From Vibrio splendidus (GTDB lineage: Bacteria; Pseudomonadota; Gammaproteobacteria; Enterobacterales; Vibrionaceae), in contig NZ_CP031055.1 of NCBI RefSeq assembly GCF_003345295.1, positions 372,001 through 436,000 of the forward strand: a stretch of DNA of 64,000 nt, in the 5' to 3' direction. Positions 27,406-36,458 of this stretch are shown in pieces (positions within the stretch are counted from its first letter, which is position 1; the number at the start of each line of letters is the position of its first letter). The notes under the pieces were generated by a model. It ran no database searches and was not told the origin of the DNA. It saw only the letters and a list, made by a program, of their open reading frames with translations. The translations under genes and the position numbers were made by a program.

Positions 27406-27860
27406 GAGTATTTTCCCTGTTAGTTTTACTTATGATTGTTTTTCGAACAACACAATACTTCACTTGTAACCCAAGTGTTAAATTATTTAACTGCGCATTA
27501 GGATTACTGTGACATAAAGCAAGTTACAGAGGATGTTTGTTAACGCTTAGTTCTAATTCGATAATCGTTCCATTTAACCTCATATGCAACTGTGTGTATT
27601 TTCTGGCGTTTTACAGAGTGAATAAATAGTGATTAATACAAAAATGGAAATTTGAGCCATACAGAAGAGACAAAATCGAGAAAAACAGCGGTGAAAACCG
27701 ATTAGCATGAACGGCTGATATATGAGTGGCGAGATGGATTTGATTGGAATATATCACCTTCATCGAGTGATCTCGCAGGCCTAAGAAACTGTGCCTTTGA
27801 AGGCTCGATAATTCTGGCCTTAATGTTTACTGAGTAAAAGTGGCTAGTTTGATGCGTGTT
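27406..27860. other. 455-base gap upstream of the AGCS gene
   Basis: This region holds the AGCS leader and promoter (minus strand) and the tail of the MBL gene transcript. A CACTTG/CAAGTG hairpin (27461-27477) lies in the AGCS leader. I checked for a glycine riboswitch core and an open frame with a ribosome site and saw neither. Confidence 0.5.
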
Positions 27861-29231
27861 TCAAACAACCACAAACCCTCGCGCCTGTAGTTCTTGAGCG
27901 AACTCAGACTGAGTATTTGGTTCGCCATGTATCAAATGCAGCTCTTTTGGTGGAACGGAAATTCCTGCTATAAATCGGTTGAGATCCTCTTTATCGGCAT
28001 GAGCCGAGTAGCCAGACATGCCATGAATTTGAGCATTAACCTCAACGTCTTTGTTATCAATAAAAACCTGTGTTTTACCTTGTTGCAACTCGCGCCCGAG
28101 CGTTCCGTGTGCTTGATAGCCCGCTAAAATCAAATCGGTTCGTTTATCGGGAAGCAAGGCGGATAAGTAGTTCATTATCCTGCCGCCCTGACACATTCCA
28201 GAAGCTGCGACCACAATTGCGGGTTCACCTGTCGAACGCAGGCGATTGACGATTTTTTTGTGCACTCGATGCCCATCAACGGTAATGCATTGCTCAAAAG
28301 CGAGTGGGTGACGTTTCAGCTCTAGGCGCTGTTTAGCTTCTTGACCCCATAACTCTTTAAAGCGTCGGTATGAACGCGTTACTTTCTCTGCCATAGGCGA
28401 ATCTAGGATGATAGGAATATCGGCGCTGAGTTGATGCTCAAAGATCAGGTTTTCAATATCAAACAACAGTTCTTGTGTTCTGCCGATACTAAATGCCGGG
28501 ATCAGGATGACGCCACCATCGAGTAACGAACGGTCAATAATTGCTTTGAGGCGTTCAGATCGTGAAGCAATATCGTCGTGCGTGCTAGTGCCGTAAGTCG
28601 ATTCGATAAACAGATAGTCGGCTTGTTGTGGTGGTTTCGGATCCGGCAACAGTGGCGTGTTACTTGGGCCCAAGTCGCCAGAAAAGACCACCACCTCTTG
28701 GTTGGGTAACTTAATCTCTATATAGGCCGAACCTAAGATATGCCCGGCAGGTTGAAAACGAGCATACAGAGTATTTGGCCTATGATGATCCTTTCCGTCG
28801 TTTTGCTGCTTAGAGGCAATTGGAAACCACTTCCCATAAGGCTTAGGAGCAATCAACGAATGAATTTTTTTAAGGATGAGTTTGGATTGTTTATGACTGA
28901 GCCCTTGCAGTTTTAGGCCGTCTTCAATCATTAAAGGAGCGAGTTCAGCCGTCGCCTGAGTGCAATAAATTGATTGGTTAAAGCCACTGGCGAGTAACCA
29001 AGGTAATCGACCAATATGATCAATGTGAGTATGAGTCAGCAACAGAGCGTTAAGGTGGGACGTTTCAAATTCAATATCAAGAGGGCGTGCGTCTTCCCCT
29101 TGAAGCTTTTTACCTTGAAGATCTAAACCTTGAAAAAGGCCACAATCGATGAGTACTGCTTGGCCTGAATCTCTTAATTCGTGACAAGATCCTGTGACGG
29201 TATGTTTGCCGCCATGGTGAATCACTTCCAT
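27861..29231 (-). CDS. MBL-fold / beta-CASP RNA-processing-type hydrolase
   Basis: Metallo-beta-lactamase-fold protein of the beta-CASP group, the class of RNA endonucleases and exonucleases related to CPSF73. The zinc motif HTHIDHIGRLP lies near residue 68. Further metal ligands are in AGHILGSAY and SGDLG, and the beta-CASP and C-terminal motifs are IPAFSIGRTQE, ASGMCQGGR and GYSAHADKEDL. It has 456 residues with an RMMBL-like end. RNA cleavage is inferred from the family; no substrate is known for this bacterial branch. Confidence 0.88.
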   Translation of the reverse strand: MEVIHHGGKHTVTGSCHELRDSGQAVLIDCGLFQGLDLQGKKLQGEDARPLDIEFETSHLNALLLTHTHIDHIGRLPWLLASGFNQSIYCTQATAELAPLMIEDGLKLQGLSHKQSKLILKKIHSLIAPKPYGKWFPIASKQQNDGKDHHRPNTLYARFQPAGHILGSAYIEIKLPNQEVVVFSGDLGPSNTPLLPDPKPPQQADYLFIESTYGTSTHDDIASRSERLKAIIDRSLLDGGVILIPAFSIGRTQELLFDIENLIFEHQLSADIPIILDSPMAEKVTRSYRRFKELWGQEAKQRLELKRHPLAFEQCITVDGHRVHKKIVNRLRSTGEPAIVVAASGMCQGGRIMNYLSALLPDKRTDLILAGYQAHGTLGRELQQGKTQVFIDNKDVEVNAQIHGMSGYSAHADKEDLNRFIAGISVPPKELHLIHGEPNTQSEFAQELQARGFVVV

Positions 29232-29408
29232 CGTTTACTCCCATTGATCTATAAAGCCATTAACGCCTGTTTTTATTTTGCGGATAAGCGCTGGCATGTA
29301 AAACAAGAACAATGAGAGTTGCGATCGTTGAGTGTCTTTTTAAGTAACTGAGCGATGACTCAGTGTATTCGTTGCGAGTTAGCTCCTGTTCCCTCTGTGA
29401 CTACCTTA

Positions 29409-30176
29409 TTAACGCGTAGAAGAACGGTCTGAATCCAGCTCTGGATTTTGTTGCGCCTCTACACGAGCCACTTCGGCATCAAGCTCTGCTATTTTTTCAG
29501 CCATAATTGTGTGACAGCGATTGGCCAGCTCTCTCGCATCGCTGAGCTTGTATCCAGACACATCGATAGGCTCAAGCATCTCGGTAATCACAATGCCATT
29601 ATTAAGTCGGTTGAGGTCAATCTTATTGTGCGTGGTGCTGGTACACATTGGGGTAATAGGTACGCCGGCTTCAATCGCCATCCGGAAAGCACCCGTTTTG
29701 AATGGCAATAGTCCACGCCCTTTGCTGCGCGTTCCTTCAGGGTAAACCCAAACAGACAGATCTCGCTGATGAATGGCTTCCGCCACTTGTTTGATGGTAT
29801 CGCGTGCTTTGGATTTGTCTTCGCGGTTAATCATGATGTTACCGGTGATCCAATACAGCAGCCCAAAGAAAGGCACATACAACAAATCGCGCTTGCCTAA
29901 AGAAACGGTACGAGGCCTTAGCATCCCAGGGTCAGTCACAAAGTCTAATATGCTTTGGTGGTTAGAGATGTAGACGCTTTTTTCTGATGTTGGCGCATTG
30001 TCTAGGCCGCGCTGCACCAGTTTTACACCGACGATCTTTTGGAGTTGATTGAACCAACGGCAGAAAACGTACACATGCTTAGGGTTCTTGGGGCTAAACA
30101 AGCAGTAAACAAAAGCACATAGAGTGGTGAAAATAATAAACACCGTAGCCAAAATAATACGAAGAACAGCAAGCAC
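29409..30176 (-). CDS. plsC: 1-acyl-sn-glycerol-3-phosphate acyltransferase
   Basis: Inner-membrane enzyme adding the second fatty acid to make phosphatidic acid. The acyltransferase motifs are NHQSILD (HX4D) and YPEGTRSKG, with a further VPITPM motif. One N-terminal membrane segment is visible. The start is a GTG at 30174-30176 with AAGGAGTG six bases upstream, so this is an unusual but well-supported start. It is 255 residues long and apparently transcribed alone. Confidence 0.93.
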   Translation of the reverse strand: MLAVLRIILATVFIIFTTLCAFVYCLFSPKNPKHVYVFCRWFNQLQKIVGVKLVQRGLDNAPTSEKSVYISNHQSILDFVTDPGMLRPRTVSLGKRDLLYVPFFGLLYWITGNIMINREDKSKARDTIKQVAEAIHQRDLSVWVYPEGTRSKGRGLLPFKTGAFRMAIEAGVPITPMCTSTTHNKIDLNRLNNGIVITEMLEPIDVSGYKLSDARELANRCHTIMAEKIAELDAEVARVEAQQNPELDSDRSSTR

Positions 30177-30373
30177 AATTCACTCCTTACTCACCGCAAG
30201 ATTGCAGTGATTAAATAGTTTTAGATGCTTGAAGTTTTCACTCTATTTAACCGAATTGCAACAATTAACTGTTATAGGGTTCTTTTTTTAGATCTTTATA
30301 TAAAACAAGGACTAACAATGGGTATTTGACACGATCATCGAGCTTACACGTGTTCACCAGTAGGTAGGTATGT

Positions 30374-31312
30374 TCACCAATACTGTTTATTTGGATCCGA
30401 CTTTTCTACCCATTCAGGATTTTGACGCGACTCTAAATAGAGTTGTAGGCCGTTATAGGACATGAAAGCTGCAGGGCCACCAAGATGTTCGAAATAGTCA
30501 AAATAATCATCTTCGAGTGAACAAAGGTGAGCTAAATCTTTAACGTTATTCATCATTGCCCATTGAATGGCAAATACAGGCGCTATTGAACCTGAAATAC
30601 TGACCTCTTCGACATTTGGGTTGAACAGTGAATTTGCTTGTTCAAGCTGTATCTCTTCTTGTTCAGACTCTTGTTGTAACACCTCTTCGATGATCTCTGA
30701 GCGCTTGGTATTAGAGACATTCTTGTTTAGTTTGGCGATTCGCAACGCGTAGCTAAAACGGTCTGTTGAAACGATGTCGACAAGTTGCGATAGCAGCTCT
30801 TTGTCTACGCCCGCAGCCTTGGTGAAATAATCGATACACGAATTGATTGAAGCATAACGAGTACCGTCAAATTCAAAGCCACTGGTTTCGTCGTAGACCT
30901 CTATTACAATGTCATCAACCGATAAAGGCCAACCTTTATAGTCGACTCGCTGCTTGGCTATTTGATACATCTTCCAAGCACTACGCCCAAACCCGCCAAG
31001 CGTCGAGCCCGAGAAATCAGAATCGATCAGTTCTTGCTCCGTCCAGTTCTCACCAATACCAAGGTGCTTTGCGTACTTATCTATGAGAGTGTGCTTTATC
31101 TGATCGCGCACAGCCCAGATCGAAGTTAGATCTTTTGCATACCTAACACTCGCGCACTCCTTACAAGCTGGCAGTGCAATCGGTGAATAGTCTATCTTGG
31201 CAATAGCCTGTGCAGTCTTAGGGAATTCAACAACATCATTGGAAGGTTCACCACAAAACCAACAGGTGTGGCGCAGGTTGAATGGGATGTCTATGTACGA
31301 GTATGTGGTCAT
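30374..31312 (-). CDS. Conserved-type hypothetical protein with N-terminal CxxC pairs
   Basis: I do not recognise the family. The 312-residue protein opens with two CxxC pairs, CWFC at 17-20 and CKEC at 50-53, a likely zinc knuckle resembling those of HNH-like proteins. No clear HNH His-Asn-His set is visible. Residues about 190-245 are Glu/Gln-rich and may be a coiled coil or flexible link. There is no signal peptide or membrane span, so it is cytoplasmic. Neighbours (plsC, a YeeE-type gene) give no functional hint. Codon use looks ordinary. Confidence 0.7.
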   Translation of the reverse strand: MTTYSYIDIPFNLRHTCWFCGEPSNDVVEFPKTAQAIAKIDYSPIALPACKECASVRYAKDLTSIWAVRDQIKHTLIDKYAKHLGIGENWTEQELIDSDFSGSTLGGFGRSAWKMYQIAKQRVDYKGWPLSVDDIVIEVYDETSGFEFDGTRYASINSCIDYFTKAAGVDKELLSQLVDIVSTDRFSYALRIAKLNKNVSNTKRSEIIEEVLQQESEQEEIQLEQANSLFNPNVEEVSISGSIAPVFAIQWAMMNNVKDLAHLCSLEDDYFDYFEHLGGPAAFMSYNGLQLYLESRQNPEWVEKSDPNKQYW

Positions 31313-31459
31313 TAGTCTTTTATCGGCTGGGTGCTGAGGTTGGTTTAATTATCAAAACAATTATCCCTGTTCGGGCTTGTCCTTGCACGCTGTTATTGGA
31401 TGTTCTGACTATATTTAACCAACGGCACTAACAAAATCAACACGATTCGGAGGCCATGT

Positions 31460-32362
31460 ATGTTGTTTATTCTCGCTTTGCTCTGCATCTTTCTGGTGGG
31501 ATACCTCGCCCAAACTACCGGCCTTTGCATGGTTCGGGGCGTTAAAGAGGCGACAAGCGGATCACCAATGTTGATTGTCGCGATTGTGTTTAGTGGCTCA
31601 TTGGCTTGGGTGTTTATGGCATTAGGATCGGCAGTGGAAGGACGAGCTTTATCTTCTGCGTTTTGGCCGAGTCTGTTTTCATTGTTCGGCGGTTTTTTAT
31701 TTGGTATCGGAGCGGCGGTTAATAGTGGTTGTGGGGTATCGACGGTGAGTCGTTTAGCTCGTGGCGAAGTGGTTATGTTGGCGACCATATTAAGGTGGTT
31801 CGTTGCTTGGTTGTTGTTTGCCCCAGTGCTGCCTACGGAGTTAAAAGGATCCCGGTTGGTTTTATCTGATTTTTCTCGTTATGCATTTCTTGGGAGCATT
31901 TCGTTCATTATTGTGGTGAGTTGCTACTTCATGAATGCAGTAAATCGCAAGTTATGGTTCTCAATGTTGGGGATTGGGTTAATGGCCGGCTTTGTATTCT
32001 TGTATGAACCGCACTGGACGCCAAGTGGTTTATTGAAATCTATGGGTACTTCACTCTGGCATGGAAGAGTTGAAGATTGGCCAAGTAGCGAGCGTTTTAT
32101 ATTGATGATCTCGCTGTTAGTTGGAATGATTAGCGCTGCGTTGTTTACTGGATCCTTTTCTTTGAGGTTGAGCTCTATACGTCGATTGGGCAAACACTTG
32201 GTTGCGGGTGTGCTTATGGGGTTTGGAGCCGTAATGGCCGGTGGCGGGAACGATACTCAGCTTTTAGTGGCGATGCCAGTGCTGTCGTTGGCGGGTGTTT
32301 TTTCTGTGTTGAGTATCATTGTGGGTATATATACCGGAGTTAAGTTGATTCAAAGCCGATAG
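31460..32362 (+). CDS. YeeE/YedE-family sulfur-compound transporter-like protein
   Basis: Membrane protein of 300 residues with about nine hydrophobic spans. The first half has the family motif GFLFGIGAAVNSGCGVSTVSR and an early TTGLCMVRG Cys. The repeat motif in the second half, GFGAVMAGGGNDTQLL, has lost its Cys. The family includes TsuA-type thiosulfate carriers, where such Cys residues bind the sulfur substrate, so transport of a sulfur compound is plausible but unproven. CGGAGG six bases before the ATG fixes the start. Confidence 0.75.
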   Translation: MLFILALLCIFLVGYLAQTTGLCMVRGVKEATSGSPMLIVAIVFSGSLAWVFMALGSAVEGRALSSAFWPSLFSLFGGFLFGIGAAVNSGCGVSTVSRLARGEVVMLATILRWFVAWLLFAPVLPTELKGSRLVLSDFSRYAFLGSISFIIVVSCYFMNAVNRKLWFSMLGIGLMAGFVFLYEPHWTPSGLLKSMGTSLWHGRVEDWPSSERFILMISLLVGMISAALFTGSFSLRLSSIRRLGKHLVAGVLMGFGAVMAGGGNDTQLLVAMPVLSLAGVFSVLSIIVGIYTGVKLIQSR

Positions 32363-32408
32363 TTAGCGACAGTACGTAAATAACATGGGCACGTAATTTG
32401 AGAACATA

Positions 32409-33137
32409 ATGAAATACATAGGAATTGATGGTTGCAAGGCGGGTTGGATCGCTTGGATTGTCTCTGGCAATGAGCCACCTGAGTTCAAGGTGGTAAAGAC
32501 CCTAGATGAGTTGCTTGACGATCTTACGGGAGCAACAACGTTAATCGATATGCCGATTGGTTTTAGCGATTCACAGACTCCAGATCGTTTATGCGATAAA
32601 GCGGCAAGACGTTTTCTCACCAGTAAGCGTGGCTCTTCCGTTTTTCCTGTTCCGTGCCGAGAGGCGGTTTACCAAACCGATTACATTGCGGGATGTAATG
32701 CCAATGTGGAGCAGCTTGATAAGAAGTTTTCTAAACAGACTTGGGGAATTGTGCCCAAGATCCGCGAGCTTGATGAACTCATTGAAATTCATCCCAATCT
32801 TTCCTGCAGGGAATCACATCCTGAGGTCGTGTTTGCAGCTTTGAAAGGCGAACCGCTGACGTTTTCCAAACGAACGCAAAAAGGCAAAGAGGAACGGCTT
32901 TCTATTATTCAGCAGCTCGCCCCTCAATGGTGTGACCGCTTGTCGTTGGCCATTTCAAAGACCAAGCGTAAAGACGTGGCAATAGACGATATCTATGATG
33001 CGTTCGTGCTTATGTTGGTTGCCTATTACGCTCCGCAATTATCGACCTTACCTGAGCCTTCTGATGTTGGTGGAGAAGCGGATGTCGACCAGAACGGACG
33101 AGTTCGAGAGATTGTCTATTGGAGTAAAGCGCGCTAA
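32409..33137 (+). CDS. DUF429-family protein
   Basis: A 242-residue soluble protein beginning MKYIGIDGCKAGWIAW, with IDMPIGF, a CREAVYQTDY stretch and a late IDDIYDAFVLML. This is the layout of DUF429, thought to have an RNase H-like nuclease fold with conserved acidic residues. Biochemical function is unknown. It lies 46 bases after the YeeE-type gene and may share its transcript. Confidence 0.82.
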   Translation: MKYIGIDGCKAGWIAWIVSGNEPPEFKVVKTLDELLDDLTGATTLIDMPIGFSDSQTPDRLCDKAARRFLTSKRGSSVFPVPCREAVYQTDYIAGCNANVEQLDKKFSKQTWGIVPKIRELDELIEIHPNLSCRESHPEVVFAALKGEPLTFSKRTQKGKEERLSIIQQLAPQWCDRLSLAISKTKRKDVAIDDIYDAFVLMLVAYYAPQLSTLPEPSDVGGEADVDQNGRVREIVYWSKAR

Positions 33138-33163
33138 CAAAGCGTGCGCTCAACTTGGCTTAA

Positions 33164-33231
33164 TATGCTATTTTCTAACTTATGCTATTTTCCAACTTCT
33201 GCTACTTTTCACTCTTACTATTTTTGAGTCT
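33164..33231 (+). repeat. Short 17-bp tandem repeats before the M15 peptidase gene
   Basis: TATGCTATTTTCTAACT (33164-33180) is followed by an almost identical unit (33181-33197, 16 of 17 bases) and two more diverged units to about 33231. The array ends just before the next start codon and so overlaps its translation start region. Confidence 0.7.
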
Positions 33232-33236
33232 TTGAT

Positions 33237-34064
33237 ATGAAACGTTTTATTGTCGGCTGGCTGGCCATTGTGCTCAGTGCTGCGAGTTATGCCCAGGTTG
33301 CCCCTATATCTCAATGGCAATGCGACATGATGAAAAAGAACAATGTCTTGAGTAGTGGTGCGCCTGTTGGTTGTGAGCGACTATCTAAGGTGGATTTCGA
33401 TTTCATTAATTTCAAAGGGGAAACGCAACAGGGCAATATGATTGTGCTCGATGTTATTGCACCTTCAGTTGAGCGAATCTTGTCAGAGTTAAAACAGCGT
33501 AATTTCCCGCTTCATTCTGCTCGCCTTATGCGTGAGTTTAACGGTGACGACAACGCCTCAATGGACGCGAACAACAGTAGTGCCTTTAACGCTCGGCCTA
33601 TCACTGGTGGAGGTGGTTGGTCGAAACATGCCTATGGTGTGGCAATCGACATCAATCCAGTTCAAAACCCGTTCTTAGAATTTGGTAACAACGGACAAAT
33701 CACCGTAAAGCCTTCACAATCTGCGACAAGCTATGTGAATCGTACTCGCTTTCGTGCAAGAGACGAAATTGAACGAAGAGGCATGGCAGAAGATGTGGTT
33801 GAGCTTTTCGCCCATCACGGATTTATGATCTGGGGAGGGGATTGGAATAGCCCAATCGATACTCAGCATTTTGAGGTCGGCTCAAAAAAATTCGTTAACC
33901 AACTGCTTTCTAAACCGCAATCTGAAGCTAAAGTGCTATTTGAGCGTTACATCGAATCTTATCGCCAATGTTTTAATAAGAATAAAAGTTATTCAAAAAA
34001 TAAAGGTGAGGACGCAGAAAAAGATCGAGCTATCTGTGCAAAGAAAACAGTCGGGACTTTTTAG
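33237..34064 (+). CDS. Secreted M15-type D,D/L,D-carboxypeptidase-like protein
   Basis: Likely periplasmic peptidoglycan peptidase. A signal peptide (about residues 1-19, ending SYA) leads into a VanY/M15-like domain. Its zinc-binding pattern is visible as SKHAYGVAIDINP (HxxxxxxD) and, further on, WGGDWNSPIDTQHFE (the DxxH part). The 275-residue protein ends with a Lys-rich tail containing two Cys. Its ribosome site falls within the short tandem repeats and is weak. Peptide substrate is inferred from the family. Confidence 0.82.
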   Translation: MKRFIVGWLAIVLSAASYAQVAPISQWQCDMMKKNNVLSSGAPVGCERLSKVDFDFINFKGETQQGNMIVLDVIAPSVERILSELKQRNFPLHSARLMREFNGDDNASMDANNSSAFNARPITGGGGWSKHAYGVAIDINPVQNPFLEFGNNGQITVKPSQSATSYVNRTRFRARDEIERRGMAEDVVELFAHHGFMIWGGDWNSPIDTQHFEVGSKKFVNQLLSKPQSEAKVLFERYIESYRQCFNKNKSYSKNKGEDAEKDRAICAKKTVGTF

Positions 34065-34133
34065 TGCTATGTTTATCTAGAACCGTTTGTGTTTTAGCAA
34101 GTTAAGCCTGCTTAAGGTGTGTTTCGAATAGCT

Positions 34134-34163
34134 AAGGTCAACGTATGTCGTTGGCCTTTTTTA
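34134..34163 (+). terminator. Terminator after the M15 peptidase gene
   Basis: AAGGTCAACG pairs with CGTTGGCCTT (one G-T pair), followed by a T run. The rest of the 305-base gap to the next gene shows no further gene or clear RNA element. Confidence 0.82.
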
Positions 34164-34369
34164 TATTCATTTCTCCAATGTAACATCAAGCATTGAAAAG
34201 GTTATTGGGTATCCATTAGTCAATAATCGACAAGGTAATACTCTGCAAAGTCATCGGTTTGTCATTGAAAAACTCATAGCGTTAACGTTATGTGAGAACC
34301 TGTACTGGTAGGGGAACTCTTCGCCGAAACGCCAGTATTATTAGTGAACTGATCACAACGGACCAACTA

Positions 34370-36250
34370 ATGAAAAAGATACCTTTGGCTCTAACTCTTC
34401 TAAGTACGCTACTTTTTTCACAATATGCTTTGGCTACAGACACTTCGCACACGACTCAAAACCCAACTTATGAATTGGATGGCAAGGCGGTATTAGGCCG
34501 TACTGAGAATGTATACCTCTCTAGCGTTCAAGGGCTAAAAGACGTTCCTTTCATTGGTAAAATCGATACTGGTGCAGAAACCACCTCTATGCATGCGGAA
34601 GACATTCATGTGAAGAGCACGAGTGCCGATTACAAGAACCTTAAAGACAAAGAGTTGATGGCGGCGCTAACCGAAGACCTGTTGAATAATTCCGATGTTG
34701 ATTACGATGATTGGAATGGCAGTACCTTTGCGAAATATGAGGCTGTGGTCTCTTTCAAGGTTCAAAACCCGCGTACGGGTGACATGGTATTAATTAAAGC
34801 GCCTTTAGAGCGTGTCAGCATGATACGCAGCCGCACCAGCAGCACGCCTTTGCTTCGTCCTACCGTAAAAATGTCGCTCACCATTGCAGACCAAGAGCTA
34901 AAAACCGATGTTAACCTGACCGACAGAAGCCATTTCTCTGCGCCAGTGCTGATTGGTAAAACCTTCCTTGCTGACAACGCTTTAGTGTTTGCGGGCTATG
35001 ACTACTTGCAAGAGCAGGAAAACGCGACAGTAGTAGGTCGAAAAGAGGTCGTGTCTATCTCGGGAATGGCGATGAATGCGACCTTCTCTCTAAAGAATCG
35101 TTACAGCATTTTGCATTCAAAAAATATCGATGTAGACAAGAAAAACAGCGAAGTCACGTTTGATATGGTCGACAACGGCGGCAAGCAAAAAGAAATGACG
35201 CTGCCATTAGTTCGTATGTTGAGTGTGGGCGGTAAGAAGAGACCTTTAGTATATGTGCCCGTCCAACTCGATGAAAACACAACACGAGATGTTCTAGTTT
35301 ACTTACGTGACCGTTCTAGCAGTGAGTCACAGTTGAGATTTGGAACGAGCACCGCTAGCGAACTTTTCATGATTGATACCAACGCTGAAAATATTCTCTC
35401 TAAAGGTTCTGAGAGTTTCAGCGAGGTTGCGAAAAAGAGTGAGCCGTTGATTATCTCACCGGAGGAAGGTATCACCTTAGATGGTTTCCCTATGAAGGCA
35501 GTTGCCTCATTTACCGTAAACACGCCTTTGCTAAAGGTTGATAGTTTTGAAATGACAAGAAAGGGCCAAGATACGTCCGTTGAATTTTTCCTTATTGATG
35601 CGAATGGTGAACAACAGAAAGTCATTAAGAAAGTAATTAAAAAGCTTCGAGTCGGTGATGATGTTCGCCCAGTTGTTAGTGGTGAGTTTTTAGGAGCTGG
35701 TAAAGTTCGCCAACAAGAGTTTGCTATCGACGTGTTGAACACGAATGAAAAAGAGGCTTACTTCGTCTTAGGTAAGAAGATGGCGAAAGATGGGGTATAT
35801 GTGAATACTCGTTCTGACTATCTTTTGAAATCGGAGCCTTTGTTTAAAGTTGGGCACATCGAAGTTGTTGAAGTGAACGGTATGAAATTCCCTGCCAAGC
35901 TAGACACTGGCGCGGATGTCAGCTCAATGAATGCAGTCAATATCAAGCGATTTAAGAAAGATGGCCAAGACATGGTGAGTTTTACCTATCAAAACAACCA
36001 AGGCGATAAGCAAGAGTTCACCAAGCCAGTGATTGATGTCATGCGCATTAAAGCCAAGAAAGGTGAGAAGGTGAACATTCGCCCTGTCGTTGAAATGAAG
36101 GTTAAGTTAGGTGACTTAGAGAAAGAGGTGAGGGTAAACCTTCAAGACCGATCTCGCTTTGAGTACAGCATGATCCTAGGCAAGAACTTCTTAAAGCACG
36201 GCGCAGTAGTGAGCAGTGATGAAGATTACTTGTTGGGCGAGATGGATTAA
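34370..36250 (+). CDS. Secreted protein with four RimK-type aspartyl-protease-like repeats
   Basis: A 626-residue exported protein (signal peptide about 1-22, ending YALA) that I read as four tandem copies of the retropepsin-like ATP-dependent zinc protease domain. Copies lie at about 43-213, 222-345, 362-487 and 492-622. The first (KIDTGAETTSMHA, Asp66) and the last (KLDTGADVSSMNA, Asp512) keep the DTGA active-site motif. The middle two have lost it, having SLKNRYSILHS and SFTVNTPLLKV instead. All four end in a similar LGK-like to DYLL stretch. The ATG at 34370 gives a proper signal peptide; a longer frame opens at 34292. A protease or glutamate-ligase-linked role is uncertain. Confidence 0.78.
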   Translation: MKKIPLALTLLSTLLFSQYALATDTSHTTQNPTYELDGKAVLGRTENVYLSSVQGLKDVPFIGKIDTGAETTSMHAEDIHVKSTSADYKNLKDKELMAALTEDLLNNSDVDYDDWNGSTFAKYEAVVSFKVQNPRTGDMVLIKAPLERVSMIRSRTSSTPLLRPTVKMSLTIADQELKTDVNLTDRSHFSAPVLIGKTFLADNALVFAGYDYLQEQENATVVGRKEVVSISGMAMNATFSLKNRYSILHSKNIDVDKKNSEVTFDMVDNGGKQKEMTLPLVRMLSVGGKKRPLVYVPVQLDENTTRDVLVYLRDRSSSESQLRFGTSTASELFMIDTNAENILSKGSESFSEVAKKSEPLIISPEEGITLDGFPMKAVASFTVNTPLLKVDSFEMTRKGQDTSVEFFLIDANGEQQKVIKKVIKKLRVGDDVRPVVSGEFLGAGKVRQQEFAIDVLNTNEKEAYFVLGKKMAKDGVYVNTRSDYLLKSEPLFKVGHIEVVEVNGMKFPAKLDTGADVSSMNAVNIKRFKKDGQDMVSFTYQNNQGDKQEFTKPVIDVMRIKAKKGEKVNIRPVVEMKVKLGDLEKEVRVNLQDRSRFEYSMILGKNFLKHGAVVSSDEDYLLGEMD

Positions 36251-36292
36251 CGCCTTTACTTGCTAAAAGCGAAATAGAACAGTTCTAAACAG

Positions 36293-36326
36293 CCACACGT
36301 TTCAGCAATGGGATGTGTGGTTTTTT
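36293..36326 (+). terminator. Terminator after the four-repeat protein gene
   Basis: CCACAC pairs with GTGTGG across a larger loop, followed by TTTTTT. Confidence 0.65.
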
Positions 36327-36414
36327 ATTGAGTGTCTGGTTTTATTGTTGATGTGCTAATTGTAACTCATTGTTAGCAATGTAATTTGTCATATTATGGC
36401 AAGTAAAATAAAGA

Positions 36415-36448
36415 TAAAAAAAGGGCCAACTCTTTCGAGTTGGCCCTT
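36415..36448 (-). terminator. Terminator of ssrA
   Basis: On the minus strand a 12-bp stem (AAGGGCCAACTC with GAGTTGGCCCTT) and 4-base loop are followed by a T run. It lies 11 bases beyond the tmRNA 3' end. Confidence 0.93.
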
Positions 36449-36458
36449 TCCAAACGTT

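Noticed and set aside
27406..27860. Glycine riboswitch before the AGCS symporter
   Set aside because: Some Vibrio AGCS genes are riboswitch-controlled, so I looked for the conserved core on the minus strand but did not see it.
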